Below are positions 39,963-49,416 of a stretch of 64,000 nucleotides of DNA, piece after piece. Positions within the stretch are counted from its first letter, which is position 1. Each line of letters begins with the position of its first letter. The notes under the pieces are model-generated. The model had not been told where the DNA came from. It saw nothing but the letters and a program-made list of their open reading frames with translations, and made no database searches. Source of the DNA: Legionella tucsonensis (GTDB lineage: Bacteria; Pseudomonadota; Gammaproteobacteria; Legionellales; Legionellaceae); assembly GCF_001468035.1 (NCBI RefSeq), contig NZ_LNZA01000001.1:1-64000 (forward strand), in the 5' to 3' direction. A program made the translations under genes and the position numbers.

Positions 39963-41873
39963 TCAGTGCTCTTCAGCAGGATTTACACTCACTTCATGCT
40001 CTGTCGGTTTTTCTGGTGAGTTATTAATCACTTCAGGTCCATCCAGAGGCTTAGATGAACCCCAGTCTTCGGGTGGAGAAGGCTCCTTCCCAGACATAAT
40101 CTCTTGTATTTGCTTGAAATCTATAGTTTCGAATTTAATTAAACTTTGAGCCATTAGATGCAACTTATCCATATTAGAAACCAGAATTTCTTTAGCACGC
40201 GTGTAGTTTCTATCAATAATTGCACGCACTTCATCATCAATTTGTTGTGCGGTTCTATCTGACATTTCTTTATGTTTATTCATTGAGCGGCCTAAGAATA
40301 CTTCCTCCTCTTCTTCACCAAAAGTCAGTGGGCCCAAAGTCGAAAGTCCCCAAGTGGTAACCATTTTGCGTGCTATTTCAGTAGAACGCATAATGTCATT
40401 CGATGCACCTGTGGTTACACTTTCCGGACCAAAGATAAGCTCTTCTGCAATGCGGCCACCAAATAGACTGGATAATTGACTTTCCAAACGACGTTTACTA
40501 TGACTGTACCTATCTTGTTCCGGTAGAAACATTGTCACACCAAGAGCGCGCCCCCGCGGAATAATAGAAACTTTATAAACAGGATCGTGTTCCGGTACAG
40601 ATAAACCAACGATCGCATGACCTGCTTCATGATATGCAGTCAGTTTTTTCTCATTGTCATCCATCACCATGGAGCGTCGTTCAGCTCCCATCATAATTTT
40701 ATCTTTTGCTTTATCCAGCTCTATCATGCCGACTTTACGTTTATTTGTACGCGCAGCAAATAAAGCCGCTTCATTCACCAGATTTGCGAGATCTGCTCCA
40801 GAAAACCCTGGAGTACCTCGGGCGATTGCCATAATATCCACATTGCTATCTACTGGAACCTTTTGCAAATGCACCCTTAATATTTGTTCGCGACCACGGA
40901 TATCCGGTAAAGGGACCACAACCTGCCGATCGAAACGACCCGGACGTAATAATGCAGGATCCAAAACATCTGGGCGGTTTGTTGCTGCAATAACAATAAC
41001 TCCCTCACTCCCTTCAAAACCATCCATTTCAACCAGTAATTGGTTTAGCGTTTGCTCACGTTCATCATGACCTCCACCAAGACCAGCACCACGATGACGA
41101 CCTACCGCATCAATTTCATCAATGAAAATAATGCATGGAGCATGTTTTTTTGCTTGCTCAAACATATCGCGGACACGAGATGCACCCACACCAACAAACA
41201 TTTCAACAAAATCAGAGCCTGAAATAGTGAAGAAGGGTACTTTAGCTTCACCAGCAACAGCTCGAGCTAAAAGGGTTTTACCTGTTCCGGGAGAACCAAC
41301 TAATAATACACCGCGAGGAATGCGTCCACCCAGATTTTGGAATTTGGTAGGATCTCGTAAAAAGTCAACTAGTTCCTTAACTTCCTCTTTAGCTTCATCC
41401 GCCCCAGCAACATCAGCAAAAGTTACTTTAACTTGATCTTCACCAAGCAAGCGTGCTCGTGAACGACCAAACGACATAGCACCTCGACCACCCCCACCTT
41501 GCATCTGACGCATAAAAAATACCCAAACACCAATTAAAAGCAGCATCGGGAACCAATTAATAAATAGATGAAGAAGAAAACTTTCTTGTTGTTTTTCTTG
41601 ACCGCTTACATCGACTTTGCTTTTCAGTAATTCACCTAACAAAGCATTATCTTGCATGGGCATGTAAGTAATAAAGCGCTTATTATTTTTTGTCATCCCT
41701 TTGATGATCTTATCATCCTCGATGGTGACTGAATTAACCATACCTTGATCGACTTCTTTCAAAAACTGGCTGTAAGAAAGCTTCTCAGCAACCGAGTTTC
41801 GAGGGCCGAAATTACTGAAAACTGAAACAAGCACAATCGCTATAATCAGCCATAAAAATAAATTCTTAACCAT
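39963..41873 (-). CDS. ftsH: ATP-dependent zinc metalloprotease FtsH
   Basis: Membrane-anchored AAA protease (about 636 aa) that removes misassembled membrane proteins and short-lived regulators. An N-terminal membrane helix ([15 protein letters not shown]) is followed by a periplasmic domain and a second helix ([15 protein letters not shown]). The AAA domain has Walker A GSPGTGKT, Walker [12 protein letters not shown], pore loop [11 protein letters not shown] and arginine fingers RPGRFDRQ. The zinc site is HEAGH with a distal Asp. Family members usually read GPPGTGKT, but the Gly-Lys-Thr core is intact. The ATG at 41873 (MVKNLFLW) matches homologues; an in-frame TTG lies three codons upstream. 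Confidence 0.96.
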   Translation of the reverse strand: MVKNLFLWLIIAIVLVSVFSNFGPRNSVAEKLSYSQFLKEVDQGMVNSVTIEDDKIIKGMTKNNKRFITYMPMQDNALLGELLKSKVDVSGQEKQQESFLLHLFINWFPMLLLIGVWVFFMRQMQGGGGRGAMSFGRSRARLLGEDQVKVTFADVAGADEAKEEVKELVDFLRDPTKFQNLGGRIPRGVLLVGSPGTGKTLLARAVAGEAKVPFFTISGSDFVEMFVGVGASRVRDMFEQAKKHAPCIIFIDEIDAVGRHRGAGLGGGHDEREQTLNQLLVEMDGFEGSEGVIVIAATNRPDVLDPALLRPGRFDRQVVVPLPDIRGREQILRVHLQKVPVDSNVDIMAIARGTPGFSGADLANLVNEAALFAARTNKRKVGMIELDKAKDKIMMGAERRSMVMDDNEKKLTAYHEAGHAIVGLSVPEHDPVYKVSIIPRGRALGVTMFLPEQDRYSHSKRRLESQLSSLFGGRIAEELIFGPESVTTGASNDIMRSTEIARKMVTTWGLSTLGPLTFGEEEEEVFLGRSMNKHKEMSDRTAQQIDDEVRAIIDRNYTRAKEILVSNMDKLHLMAQSLIKFETIDFKQIQEIMSGKEPSPPEDWGSSKPLDGPEVINNSPEKPTEHEVSVNPAEEH

Positions 41874-41949
41874 GTCGTTCAAAGTATTAACCTCGTTAGT
41901 GACGTACAGCTATTATTTTATGATCGAAAATTCTTAAATCATAAAGTTA

Positions 41950-42570
41950 CTATAAATTGTATCCCTTTGCCAGCAAATAGGTTTCTTTTGAGCGAGCACG
42001 AGAAGCCAAAGGCTTTCGAATCACGACTTTCTCAAAAGAAGATCTCGCCTGCTTTACTAACTCATCAAAACCAACCCCGTGAAAGATTTTAATAAGCATA
42101 GAACCGCCAGGCTTTAGCATTTTCTGTGCAAAATCAAAGGCCAGCTCCACCAAATACATTGCTCGTGGAATATCAATTGCAGTGGTCCCACTCATATTTG
42201 GGGCCATATCTGATAATATCAAGTCGACACGATGCTCTGGGATTAAGTCTATGAGCTTTTGCAACACCTCATCTTCCCGGAAATCACCAAGAACAAAATC
42301 CACATCAGGCAAAGCATCCATAGGCAAAATATCCAATGCGACTATACGTCCGCGACCTTGTAACCGTTCAGAAACATACTGAGTCCATCCCCCTGGGGCT
42401 GCACCTAGATCAACTACGGTCATCCCTGGTTTGAGCAATGACTCTTTTTCATCTACTTCTTTTAACTTGTATACCGCACGACTGCGATAGCCCTCTACCT
42501 GTGCTTTTTTTACATAAACATCATCAAAGTGCTCTTGCAACCATCGCTTACTGCTTTTAGTACGCTTCAT
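41950..42570 (-). CDS. rlmE: 23S rRNA (uridine-2'-O-)-methyltransferase RlmE
   Basis: Heat-shock methyltransferase (206 aa, also called RrmJ/FtsJ) that methylates U2552 of 23S rRNA. Seen: [19 protein letters not shown] at the start, the SAM-binding motif [19 protein letters not shown], and the catalytic K-D-K-E set in [31 protein letters not shown] and SKETYLLA. The start follows the family; the open frame continues 27 codons further up but without homology. It is divergent from yhbY, as in E. coli. Confidence 0.95.
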   Translation of the reverse strand: MKRTKSSKRWLQEHFDDVYVKKAQVEGYRSRAVYKLKEVDEKESLLKPGMTVVDLGAAPGGWTQYVSERLQGRGRIVALDILPMDALPDVDFVLGDFREDEVLQKLIDLIPEHRVDLILSDMAPNMSGTTAIDIPRAMYLVELAFDFAQKMLKPGGSMLIKIFHGVGFDELVKQARSSFEKVVIRKPLASRARSKETYLLAKGYNL

Positions 42571-42709
42571 AAATTTATATAGAGTATCAATTTGATCTAT
42601 GATACTGAATTTTACTACCTTTTCCCAGCAAAACGTGCAATAATTTACCATTTTATCATTCAGTCTCCAAATCAGTGCATTAGGGTCTGTTTATATTAAG
42701 GAACATTAC

Positions 42710-42985
42710 GTGGATACTTCACTCAAAAAATCTCTTAAAGCCCAAGCACATCATTTGAAACCCGTTGTGCTTCTTGGAGCTAAAGGGTTAACTGAAGCCG
42801 TTATTGCGGAAACAGATATTGCATTGCTCGCACATGAATTAATAAAAGTAAAAATTAATGGTGCAGAAAAAGAAGACAGACTTGTTATGGCTACTGAGTT
42901 ATGTGAGCAACTCCATGCTGAACTCATACAAATGATTGGCAACACAGTAATTATGTTTCGTAAAAATGAAGACAAACATAAGTGA
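42710..42985 (+). CDS. yhbY: YhbY family ribosome-assembly RNA-binding protein
   Basis: A 91-aa protein of the CRM domain family that associates with the 50S subunit precursor. The GxxG loop of the KH-like fold is seen in VVLLGAKGLTEAVIAE, followed by LLAHELIKVKINGAEKEDR and the end IGNTVIMFRKNED. The start is GTG with AAGGA 8 bases upstream. A divergent pair with rlmE is the usual arrangement. Confidence 0.94.
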   Translation: MDTSLKKSLKAQAHHLKPVVLLGAKGLTEAVIAETDIALLAHELIKVKINGAEKEDRLVMATELCEQLHAELIQMIGNTVIMFRKNEDKHK

Positions 42986-43123
42986 CAGAACTGCGAGTAT
43001 TGTATACACTAGACTATATTGTTTAGCAATTATATATTCCCTTCAAAAAGCCAATCACTAAATTTAACGTTGAAAAGGCGTTGGGCAAATAAAGGGGTAA
43101 TTAAATTAATTATCGTATGGCCT

Positions 43124-43681
43124 ATGATATTAAAATACATTCCAAATATTCTAACTTTATTGCGGCTCATATTAATCGCACCTTTCCTATTTTATTTATA
43201 TCGCCATGAGTATGCTATTGCTTTTTATTTATTTATTTTGGCTGGATTGAGTGATGGGTTAGATGGCTTTTTAGCCCGAAGTTTTAACTGGCAAAGTTTT
43301 TTTGGCTCTTTTATTGATCCGCTGGCTGATAAATTATTAATCGCTTCCAGTTTCATCTCCTTAGCTTTAATCGGTGTATTACCTTGGTGGCTAGTAATTC
43401 TGGTATTCCTCAGGGATTTAACCATTTCCCTAGGGGTAATTGCATGGTATCAATTTATTCGTCGTAAGTTGGACTTTCAACCCACGCTGCTCAGTAAAAT
43501 TAATACAGTATTACAGCTGACTCTAGTCACTTTTTGTTTATTTGAATTGGCTTATTTTGAATTTCCTCCCTATCTGCTTAATGTCCTGATCATTTTGACG
43601 ACGCTTACTACCGCAATTACTTATGTTGATTATATTTGGACCTGGGGCAGGAAAGCATGGCCCAAAAAAGAACCATCATAA
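43124..43681 (+). CDS. CDP-alcohol phosphatidyltransferase family protein
   Basis: An integral membrane enzyme (185 aa from this start) that transfers a phosphatidyl group from CDP-diacylglycerol to an alcohol. The catalytic motif D-x2-DG-x2-AR-x8-G-x3-D-x3-D is complete (from SDGLDGFLAR to GSFIDPLADK). Several membrane spans flank it. The substrate may be glycerol-3-phosphate (PgsA-like) or phosphatidylglycerol (cardiolipin synthase-like); the sequence alone does not decide. The start MILKYIPNILTLLRL fits the family. A frame with a TTG at 43019 is longer but its extra segment does not look like the family. The stop overlaps the hda start by one base. Confidence 0.88.
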   Translation: MILKYIPNILTLLRLILIAPFLFYLYRHEYAIAFYLFILAGLSDGLDGFLARSFNWQSFFGSFIDPLADKLLIASSFISLALIGVLPWWLVILVFLRDLTISLGVIAWYQFIRRKLDFQPTLLSKINTVLQLTLVTFCLFELAYFEFPPYLLNVLIILTTLTTAITYVDYIWTWGRKAWPKKEPS

Positions 43682-44370
43682 TGAACAAGCAGTTGGCGCT
43701 AGCTATAAAATTAAATGATGAAGCAACCCTTGCTGATTTTAATTGGGGAAGTAATAAACTGCTGCAACAGCAATTACATAACATACTCGCAAATAGGGAA
43801 GACCGATTGCTTTATCTTTGGGGTAATATTGGTAGTGGTAAAACTCATTTATTACAAGCCTGTTGTCAAGCAGCCCATGCTCATTCCGCAATCTATCTCC
43901 CTTTGATGCTCCTCAAAGAATGGGGACCGCAAGCTATAGAAGGACTGGAGGAGCAAGAGCTAATCTGTATTGACGACATCGATGTAATCGCCAAAGATCC
44001 TTCCTGGGAAGAAGCTTTATTCCATTTATATAATAAAATCAAAGACATGGAAAAGAGTATTTTAATCATTTCTGGAAATCAATCACCAACTACTATCCCC
44101 ATCCAACTGGCAGACTTACGCTCTAGATTAAGCTGGGGATTAGTGATTCAGTTGATGGAATTAAATGATGAAGATAAAATTAATACTCTAAAGCTTCATG
44201 CGTTAAAGCGAGGATTTGACTTACCAGAAAGCGTAGGACAATTCCTGCTGAATAGATGCTCTAGAAATATGCATGACTTGCATAATTTACTCAATCGACT
44301 GGATGATGCCTCTCTTGCAGCACAGCGAAAAATAACGATCCCTTTTGTAAAAGATACATTAAATATTTAA
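43681..44370 (+). CDS. hda: DnaA regulatory inactivator Hda
   Basis: An AAA+ DnaA homologue (229 aa) lacking the DNA-binding domain. With the sliding clamp it promotes ATP hydrolysis by DnaA, preventing re-initiation. Seen: the clamp-binding N-terminus with QLALAIKL, Walker A GNIGSGKTHLL, Walker B LICIDDIDVI, the LRSRLSWGLVIQL box VII region and a C-terminal helical lid (LLNRCSRNMHDLHNLLNRLD). The ATG at 43681 shares its A with the stop of the preceding gene. Confidence 0.93.
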   Translation: MNKQLALAIKLNDEATLADFNWGSNKLLQQQLHNILANREDRLLYLWGNIGSGKTHLLQACCQAAHAHSAIYLPLMLLKEWGPQAIEGLEEQELICIDDIDVIAKDPSWEEALFHLYNKIKDMEKSILIISGNQSPTTIPIQLADLRSRLSWGLVIQLMELNDEDKINTLKLHALKRGFDLPESVGQFLLNRCSRNMHDLHNLLNRLDDASLAAQRKITIPFVKDTLNI

Positions 44371-44443
44371 CTTAAAAGATCACCTCCCTGAGCACAGCAC
44401 CCCACCAAAAACCGGGATCTGTTGCCCTCCAATTTAATACACT

Positions 44444-45694
44444 TCATATAATACAACATGATGCATTTTCTAAATATTCGTCCTCAGCAACAACATCCGG
44501 TAATGCAGCAGGAGATTCTGGTAGTTTAAGAAAAGAATAATAATTAGTACTAACTCTTGCGCCAATTTCAACTCTCTCATGAACTAACTCATTATTTTTC
44601 AGTTTCTCATGAACATCAAAAAGTTGCTCCGACTGTACAACTTTTTTAGATGCTCTAGCAGCACTGATTATTTTCCGCTTCAAATTTTCTAACTTTTTTT
44701 CTTCTTTATCTATCAAATGATTATCACATAATTTTTGTACACTCTCTTCATTCAAACCAAACCAACTGCTCACTAACTTGTCGAGCACAGGGCGCTCTAC
44801 ATACCAATAAATACTCAATGCCGCTAAACCTACTACGGCACTGAAAATAATTACTGGCCAAAAAGCAGGAATTGCTGAATTAATGATAAGACCTGACATA
44901 AAAAGAGCTACTGATTGGCCTGTAAAAAAACCACCACCAAAGAAAAGTAATGCAGAGACACCTGAAATCAGAGTTTTAATCGTTTGAATGCTTTCACTAT
45001 TTAGTGCCTTTTCAAATTGCTTACTGGCTTTAGTAAGTGATGCAAAGTTTTTTTGCAACATAGAAACTATAAGCTCCAATTGCTTCAAATCACTTGAAAA
45101 AAAATCTGAAAAACAATAATCATCTATTTTCTTTCTTATGGATTTAATCATTTGCAATTGCAACAAGTATGCATCTAATAACTTATATGCATCACTAAGC
45201 TTAATCCCCAGAGCATTTGAAACTTTTACTAAATCAAATCCACAAAAAACAATCACAGAAAGAAATGAAAACGCAAAACCAATGCCAAGAATTATCGAAG
45301 AGGGCAAGCTGACAACACTCAACATAGTCACGATTCCATCAAATCCCTGACATGCTGCCACCAAAATACCAGCCATGGTGAGTAATACGAATTTCATTTT
45401 GCCTTTCGTATTGTTTTCAACTTCCTTAGGCAAATTAACATCGTCCCCTTGCATGGAAAGGAAAAGATCCCGCAATAGCTCTGTGCGTAAGGAGACAAGA
45501 ATAAATTCAATTTTTTGCTTTTTTTTCGTTGATGATTTCTCTGAGTTTTTTATTTGCTTTTCATCGAGCCATGACATCAAGGTTATAAAATCAGGCGGCA
45601 AAGAAATAGAAGAGAGCTCATGAGGATGAACACCAGAGGCTAATAAGTATTTCTTTATCAATTTTTGAGAACACAGACTGATTTCAATATTCAT
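44444..45694 (-). CDS. Hypothetical multi-spanning membrane protein with a CaaX-like C-terminus
   Basis: A 416-aa protein that I do not recognise. Residues 1-100 are soluble and Lys-rich. Hydrophobic segments lie at about 101-120, 128-153, 241-256, 259-275 and 279-298, and a charged helical region follows (300-380). The last four residues are CCII, which fits the C-a-a-X prenylation pattern (X = Ile favours geranylgeranylation) and sits after a polar stretch, as in prenylated Legionella effectors. It is monocistronic, convergent with hda. A host-membrane effector is possible; this is inference. Confidence 0.65.
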   Translation of the reverse strand: MNIEISLCSQKLIKKYLLASGVHPHELSSISLPPDFITLMSWLDEKQIKNSEKSSTKKKQKIEFILVSLRTELLRDLFLSMQGDDVNLPKEVENNTKGKMKFVLLTMAGILVAACQGFDGIVTMLSVVSLPSSIILGIGFAFSFLSVIVFCGFDLVKVSNALGIKLSDAYKLLDAYLLQLQMIKSIRKKIDDYCFSDFFSSDLKQLELIVSMLQKNFASLTKASKQFEKALNSESIQTIKTLISGVSALLFFGGGFFTGQSVALFMSGLIINSAIPAFWPVIIFSAVVGLAALSIYWYVERPVLDKLVSSWFGLNEESVQKLCDNHLIDKEEKKLENLKRKIISAARASKKVVQSEQLFDVHEKLKNNELVHERVEIGARVSTNYYSFLKLPESPAALPDVVAEDEYLENASCCII

Positions 45695-45844
45695 TTTCTC
45701 ATAGCTTACAACCGTACTTCATAATATGCACAATAGAATACTAGAATTCATCGATATGAACATGGTTTATCCAAGTTATATTAAAACAAACCTTAATTAA
45801 CAAGCAATTACCAACTGAACGATTCAAATATAAATAAATATTTT

Positions 45845-45873
45845 TTGATTAAAATATGCTCATGGAGTATAAT
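45845..45873 (+). promoter_or_regulatory. Promoter of the Tyr/Trp-rich lipoprotein gene
   Basis: TTGATT (45845-45850) and a perfect TATAAT (45868-45873) are exactly 17 bases apart. The transcript would start about 25 bases before the gene's ATG and include its AAGGA ribosome-binding site. Confidence 0.7.
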
Positions 45874-45904
45874 TAATTTGCGAACGTTGACTAAGGAAGC
45901 GATC

Positions 45905-46165
45905 ATGAAAAAACTTATTATCGCAGTATTAGTGTTTGTACCTACAATTTTTTTAAGTGGCTGTTATGTTACTACAGCAACGCCTAGCAGCTATTATTAT
46001 TCTAGCTATTATCCTTACTCCTATTCAAGTTACTCCTATTACCCCCGGTACTATTCAGGATGGCGTACTTATGGTGGCTTGCGTTATTGGGGTGGTCGTG
46101 GTTGGCATGGCGGTTGGCGTGGTGTAGGCTGGCGTGGTACAGGTTGGCGCGGTCATTGGAGATAA
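45905..46165 (+). CDS. Small low-complexity lipoprotein
   Basis: An 86-aa secreted lipoprotein. The first 20 residues are a signal with lipobox LSGC (cysteine 20). The mature part has two unusual halves: a Tyr/Ser/Pro-rich half (repeats such as SYYPYSYSSYSYYP) and a Gly/Trp/Arg-rich half with repeated GWRG units (four close copies or near copies). AAGGA lies 7 bases before the ATG. The longer in-frame start at 45845 would add residues that do not look like a signal peptide. Function unknown; a surface or envelope role is likely from the lipobox. Confidence 0.8.
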   Translation: MKKLIIAVLVFVPTIFLSGCYVTTATPSSYYYSSYYPYSYSSYSYYPRYYSGWRTYGGLRYWGGRGWHGGWRGVGWRGTGWRGHWR

Positions 46166-46167
46166 AA

Positions 46168-46242
46168 AAGCCCAAAATTGGTTAACCTAAATTCACCAGT
46201 TGAATTTAGGTTAACCAACTTTCGAGATGAATAACTGGGCTT
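46168..46242. terminator. Compound hairpin with an 18-bp perfect inner stem
   Basis: The inner arms 46178-46195 and 46201-46218 are perfect complements with a 5-base loop. Outer arms AAGCCCA (46168-46174) and TGGGCTT (46236-46242) enclose them. On the minus strand the outer stem ends in TTTTTT, which suits termination of the peptide transporter gene. On the plus strand a weaker AAAAATTTTATT follows. It sits between convergent genes. Confidence 0.65.
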
Positions 46243-46296
46243 GAAAAATTTTATTCACTTTTTGATTTGTCTCCTAAGAAGCATTTGAACTATGAT

Positions 46297-47805
46297 CTAA
46301 TCCTTAATCATAAAGCATTTAGATACAGAATATTCTGCTTCTTTTGTCTCTTGGTGCAAATCCGTTTTTTTTGTTGCAATATAGCGACTTAATCGCGGTG
46401 ATAATAACCACATAAACAACGCGATAATTAAAGTAACGATGCCAATACAGGCAAATACATTAGTATAAATCATCAAAGAACCAACTCCCGGTTTAATCTG
46501 CTCAGGAAGTGCGGTATAAGAGGCAACCGTGGCACCAATAAACCCGGCTATAGCAGAAGTTAAAAACCACATCCCCATCACAAAACCTGCAATTTGCGCC
46601 GGGACTAACTCTGCAACCATTGCTACTCCAAGAGCTGATACCAATAATTCACCAATGCTTTGAAATAAATAGCTTATAATTAACCACCAGGAAGAAACCA
46701 TACCCTGATCTGTATAAAAATAGCGAGCAAAAAAGAGCATTAAAAAGCTCACACCACACATGGTCATGCCTAAAGAAAATTTATAAGGAATGGAAAACTC
46801 TATGCCTTTCTTGTGAAGAAAGTTGTAAAAATAAGCCAAAATAGGGCTCATCAATACTATCCAGATGGGATTTAATGCTTGAAAGCTTTGTGCATCTATC
46901 GGGATTCCAAAGAAAACCGGGATTACATTATGTACGGCAAATAAATTCAGTGAAGTTGGCATTTGTTGGTATAAAGTAAAGAAAATAATTGCTTCCAACA
47001 TCAACGCCAAAGCAACGAGCATGCGCATTCTGGAAATTTTGCTTTCTTTGCCTGTCATAAATATATAATAACTGATTACCGTAATGGTAATAAACCAAAA
47101 TAAGTTTTTAGCAAGCATTACATGCTGTAATAAATAAGAAGAACATTCAGTGAGAAAGAATATCCCAAACAATATAATTAACCATTGGGAGAGCGAGATT
47201 TTCCGTTTGTCAGCATCAGTATTAATGTGTGCAACAAATTTGTGTTGCAGCCAATAATTGGCTAATCCGATGAGCAAGCCGATTGAACTCATCATATAAG
47301 CATAAGAATAACCATATCGACTCGCAATCGCTGGGCCAGCAAATAATGCAATCATACTGCCCAAATTGATCGCCATATAATACAAAGTAAAACCGCCATG
47401 CAAACGAGGATCATTTTCCTCATAACACTTAGCGAGCAAATTCGATGGATTTGCCTTAAACAAACCATTTCCAACACAAATTAAACCCAATGCAAAAAAT
47501 ACATGTCCTCTATCTGTAATCGCTAAAGAAAAATAACCTGTTGCCAAAGTAATAAGTCCAAGAACTATAGTGCGCTTTGTGCCTAATATTCTATCTCCCA
47601 AATACCCTCCAATAACCACCATACCATAAACCAGAGCTGAATAAGCACCAAACGTATAATAGGATATCGTGTCGCTGTAACCCAAATAGCGAATAAAAAA
47701 CAAAGTCAAGATCCCTTGAACTGTATAAAACCCAAACCGCTCCCATAATTCCAACATAAAAATCATGTGAAATGCACGGGGTTGCTCGCGAAATATATTC
47801 ACCAT
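46297..47805 (-). CDS. POT family proton-dependent peptide transporter
   Basis: A 502-aa MFS membrane protein with about 12-14 spans that imports di- and tripeptides with protons. The POT signatures are present: the proton-coupling ExxER motif in LELWERFGFYTVQGIL, GGYLGDRILGTKR (loop 2-3), and FALGLICVGNGLFKANPSNLL. It resembles E. coli Dtp proteins. Amino acids and peptides are the main carbon source of Legionella, which fits. The gene stands alone. Confidence 0.92.
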   Translation of the reverse strand: MVNIFREQPRAFHMIFMLELWERFGFYTVQGILTLFFIRYLGYSDTISYYTFGAYSALVYGMVVIGGYLGDRILGTKRTIVLGLITLATGYFSLAITDRGHVFFALGLICVGNGLFKANPSNLLAKCYEENDPRLHGGFTLYYMAINLGSMIALFAGPAIASRYGYSYAYMMSSIGLLIGLANYWLQHKFVAHINTDADKRKISLSQWLIILFGIFFLTECSSYLLQHVMLAKNLFWFITITVISYYIFMTGKESKISRMRMLVALALMLEAIIFFTLYQQMPTSLNLFAVHNVIPVFFGIPIDAQSFQALNPIWIVLMSPILAYFYNFLHKKGIEFSIPYKFSLGMTMCGVSFLMLFFARYFYTDQGMVSSWWLIISYLFQSIGELLVSALGVAMVAELVPAQIAGFVMGMWFLTSAIAGFIGATVASYTALPEQIKPGVGSLMIYTNVFACIGIVTLIIALFMWLLSPRLSRYIATKKTDLHQETKEAEYSVSKCFMIKD

Positions 47806-47890
47806 GAGTTTTCTTCTTTTAAGGGTAAATTTTTAAGTTAAAGGAGTTTTTAATTTTTTGCAATGAGCTTTTGGACTAAAAAATTGGGGA

Positions 47891-48025
47891 GCCGTAGACA
47901 ATTCTCTAGATTGAACAAAATGGCGTGATTATAGGGTATACCGAAACGCAGCATACATGAAGTATGTGAGTATCAAAGCAAATAAAGGCGCATCATTTTG
48001 ACCAGATAGTAGAGTGTTCATCGAC
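47891..48025. repeat. MITE-like element with imperfect terminal inverted repeats
   Basis: The left end (47891-47925) and the right end (47989-48025) are imperfect inverted repeats of about 35 bases, sharing blocks such as CATTTTG, CTAGAG/GTAGAG and the GTCTAC/TCGAC ends. Between them is a small palindrome (CATAC-ATGAA-GTATG, about 47952-47966). No coding potential is visible. The layout suggests a miniature transposable element or an intergenic structured repeat; membership in a genome-wide family is inferred, not shown here. Confidence 0.4.
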
Positions 48026-48049
48026 TATTTCAGTTTATGGAATTAATGT

Positions 48050-49255
48050 TCAGACAATTAATTCACAGCAAATCAAATCTTTTTTATCTCTTTCTTCCAA
48101 TAAGTTTTTTTCAATTTTAAATATTGAGGTCTTACTTGTTAATGATAAATCCTCATCTTTTTTGGAGGTTTTTTTTAAAAATTCATTTGCACTTTTTTTA
48201 TTGCCAAAAAAACATTCTATCATCAAATCAGTCGAAGATTCTTTTTTATGCTCATACGTTTGCTCTAGGTTGTCTTTTGAGATGCCCTCAACAGCTGCAG
48301 GTTTAAACATGCTCGCAATCCATTTGCCTAGCAGTTGCAGCAATGGTACCGCCAATCGAATGATCAGATATGCAAGCGAAATAGCAGATATGGCAGTTAA
48401 TATTCCTAAACCTGCCATTGGGAAATATAAAGACACAATCAAACCGATTATACCCAATGCGCACAAACTTGAACCAATCGATCTATCCATTAGTTGCACA
48501 AATCCAGCGTTCTTTATTTTCTTGCTTAATTTTAATTCTTTTAACTTCAGTTTAATTAAATATTCTTTTTGAGCATTAAAGTGCTCTTGTAAAAAGGTAA
48601 TTTGTCCGTACAGCATCATCAGTTGTTGTTCAGTATTCGCATTTCCTAAATCAGTTTTTAATTGATCTGCTTTGCTTTGGCTCGCTTTTATGTCAGATTC
48701 AGCGTTGGCAATTAATTTTCTAGTTGCTCTTCGTTCCTTAATTAAGTGACGGCATTCATATATTGTCTGACCCAATAAAAATAAACTCAAAGCTAATGAG
48801 ATTGCAGCTGTAGTAAAAGCAATTGCTACTGCTACTGCAGGAACACATATTGAGGTGATTGTCAGTGCTAATACTGCCGCCGAAAAAAACCACTTGGCAT
48901 TATTACTCCGATTAACAGGAGCTTTTCCATCTAAGAGGTAGCAAGCGAGATAAACAAAAGGGATAATAAAAAAATCTAATGCAGCAAAAGCAATTGCCCC
49001 AATATTTAATCCTCGGGTTAGGGATTCAGTAGGAGCGATATTTTTGAAGGTTCTGACGGAAGAACCAATCTGCATCATTGCCTTGCCTGTATTTCCTGTA
49101 GTTTTGATAATTTTTGATAAGAATAATATTTTTTTTGAGAGTTTTTTAGATCTTTTCTTTGTGGTGCACTCTAAATCATAATCGATTGGACGCTGTATTT
49201 CTTCAAGTATTACAGTTGCCTCGAATAGAGTATTTGCAATCTCAAATTCCCTCAT
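48050..49255 (-). CDS. Hypothetical membrane protein with central coiled coil, possible effector
   Basis: A 401-aa protein that I do not recognise. Hydrophobic segments are at about 84-108 and 122-163, then a coiled-coil-like stretch (about 170-245, with NAESDIKASQSKADQLKTDL), then further spans (about 256-310) and a charged tail. The extreme C-terminus reads ICCELIV. The ATG at 49255 (MREFEIAN) is preferred to an in-frame TTG four codons earlier. The architecture of paired membrane hairpins around a coiled coil is common in Legionella membrane effectors, but secretion is not shown. Confidence 0.65.
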   Translation of the reverse strand: MREFEIANTLFEATVILEEIQRPIDYDLECTTKKRSKKLSKKILFLSKIIKTTGNTGKAMMQIGSSVRTFKNIAPTESLTRGLNIGAIAFAALDFFIIPFVYLACYLLDGKAPVNRSNNAKWFFSAAVLALTITSICVPAVAVAIAFTTAAISLALSLFLLGQTIYECRHLIKERRATRKLIANAESDIKASQSKADQLKTDLGNANTEQQLMMLYGQITFLQEHFNAQKEYLIKLKLKELKLSKKIKNAGFVQLMDRSIGSSLCALGIIGLIVSLYFPMAGLGILTAISAISLAYLIIRLAVPLLQLLGKWIASMFKPAAVEGISKDNLEQTYEHKKESSTDLMIECFFGNKKSANEFLKKTSKKDEDLSLTSKTSIFKIEKNLLEERDKKDLICCELIV

Positions 49256-49416
49256 ATTGACCGCCAATTAATCATTTTGCATAAAAAACATAATATACCA
49301 TTTTCTTTACACTTTTGGTGAAAATTTTTACAATACAAACGAGAACTTGCTAATTCAGCATAAACTCAACTATATTTCCACATAGATACTAAATAAATGC
49401 GATAAAAATAATCATT

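Noticed and set aside
39963-41873. GSPGTGKT in FtsH as a damaged Walker A
   Set aside because: The essential Gly-Lys-Thr residues are intact and Ser for Pro is tolerated in P-loops.
48050-49255. CaaX box at the end of the 401-aa protein
   Set aside because: The two cysteines are fifth and sixth from the end, not fourth.
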